DNA of 5,291 bases from positions 1-5,291 of the forward strand of contig CAMMGP010000101.1 in NCBI GenBank assembly GCA_946496415.1. Direction: 5' to 3'. The first letter of the stretch is position 1. Every line of letters starts with the position of its first letter. Of this stretch, positions 5,071 to 5,291 are shown piece after piece. Both the position numbers and the translations under genes were made by a program. This stretch comes from an uncultured Clostridia bacterium. GTDB lineage: Bacteria > Bacillota > Clostridia > Christensenellales > Aristaeellaceae. The notes beneath the pieces were generated by a model. The model ran no database searches, had not been told where the DNA came from, and saw only the letters and a program-made list of their open reading frames with translations.

Positions 5071-5092
5071 ATTGTAATGGGGTGGTATATAT

Positions 5093-5291
5093 ATGCAGAG
5101 CTACGACGCGCTCAGCGCCGTATATGACCTGTTCGCCGATGATTTCGATCACCCGAAATGGGCAGAGTATTACCGGGCGCTTTTGCGCCGCGCCGGCGTG
5201 GAGGCAAACAGCCTCGTGGACGCGGGCTGCGGCACGGGCCTGATGACCGTGGAACTGGCGCGCGCGGGCGCGCGCGTGGTGGGCGTGGACG
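5093..5291 (+). CDS. Class I SAM-dependent methyltransferase, N-terminal part
   Basis: Only the first 66 residues are present; the gene runs past the end of the window. The N-terminus MQSYDALSAVYDLFADDFDH followed by WAEYY is typical of small-molecule or YqeM-like methyltransferases. Motif I is VDAGCGTGLMTVELA (42-56), the glycine-rich S-adenosylmethionine loop, and the strand RVVGVD ends in D66, the usual acidic residue for the ribose hydroxyls. GGGGTGG (5079-5085) sits seven bases before the ATG. The substrate cannot be told from the visible part. It is divergently transcribed from the HAD phosphatase across 147 bases containing both promoters. Confidence 0.88.
   Translation, partial: MQSYDALSAVYDLFADDFDHPKWAEYYRALLRRAGVEANSLVDAGCGTGLMTVELARAGARVVGVD

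Noticed and set aside
4946..5152. A 69-residue N-terminal extension of the HAD protein
   Set aside because: The strong GGAGG site at 4958-4954 and the normal HAD N-terminus point to the start at 4945; the extension would overlap the divergent promoter and methyltransferase start.

Overview
The window looks like a chromosomal segment of a GC-rich member of the Bacillota, probably Clostridia. The reasons are an IreB regulatory phosphoprotein, the RuvX and DUF1292 pairing, a LicD protein, strong AGGAGG-like ribosome binding sites and sigma-A-type promoters with an extended -10. The species cannot be named from the sequence. No phage, plasmid or transposase gene is visible.

Layout. Bases 1-444 are the C-terminal end of an AI-2E family (PerM-like) membrane protein. 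A very good promoter (TTGATA, 17-base spacer, TATAAT) overlaps its stop codon and appears to drive a tight five-gene plus-strand run: ireB (531-794), an aldo/keto reductase with a C-terminal two-cluster ferredoxin domain (801-1736), a RuvX-DUF1292 fusion (1741-2484), a LicD family transferase (2491-3333) and an IspD/TarI-like cytidylyltransferase (3330-3986). Gaps between these genes are 6, 4 and 6 bases, and the last pair overlaps by 4. Bases 3987-4300 hold no gene but contain a 271-base structured element at 4018-4288. A HAD phosphatase (4945-4301) lies on the minus strand, convergent with the operon. Divergent from it, a class I methyltransferase starts at 5093 and runs off the window.

How the genes may work together. 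ireB, ruvX and DUF1292 form a conserved Firmicutes housekeeping neighbourhood (kinase-linked envelope control and nucleic acid processing) that usually follows alaS. Here alaS is not next to ireB, and a redox gene sits between ireB and ruvX. LicD and the IspD-like enzyme form a plausible two-step module: one makes a CDP-activated alcohol, the other transfers the phospho-alcohol to a cell-surface glycan. This resembles the ISPD and FKTN/FKRP pair of animals and the TarI/LicD logic of bacterial surface polymers; the actual substrate is not known.

The most unusual items are the intergenic element, whose ends carry two identical 31-base hairpins in the same orientation while the adjacent sequence is inverted, and the RuvX-DUF1292 fusion, which keeps what looks like a working internal ribosome binding site and start codon.
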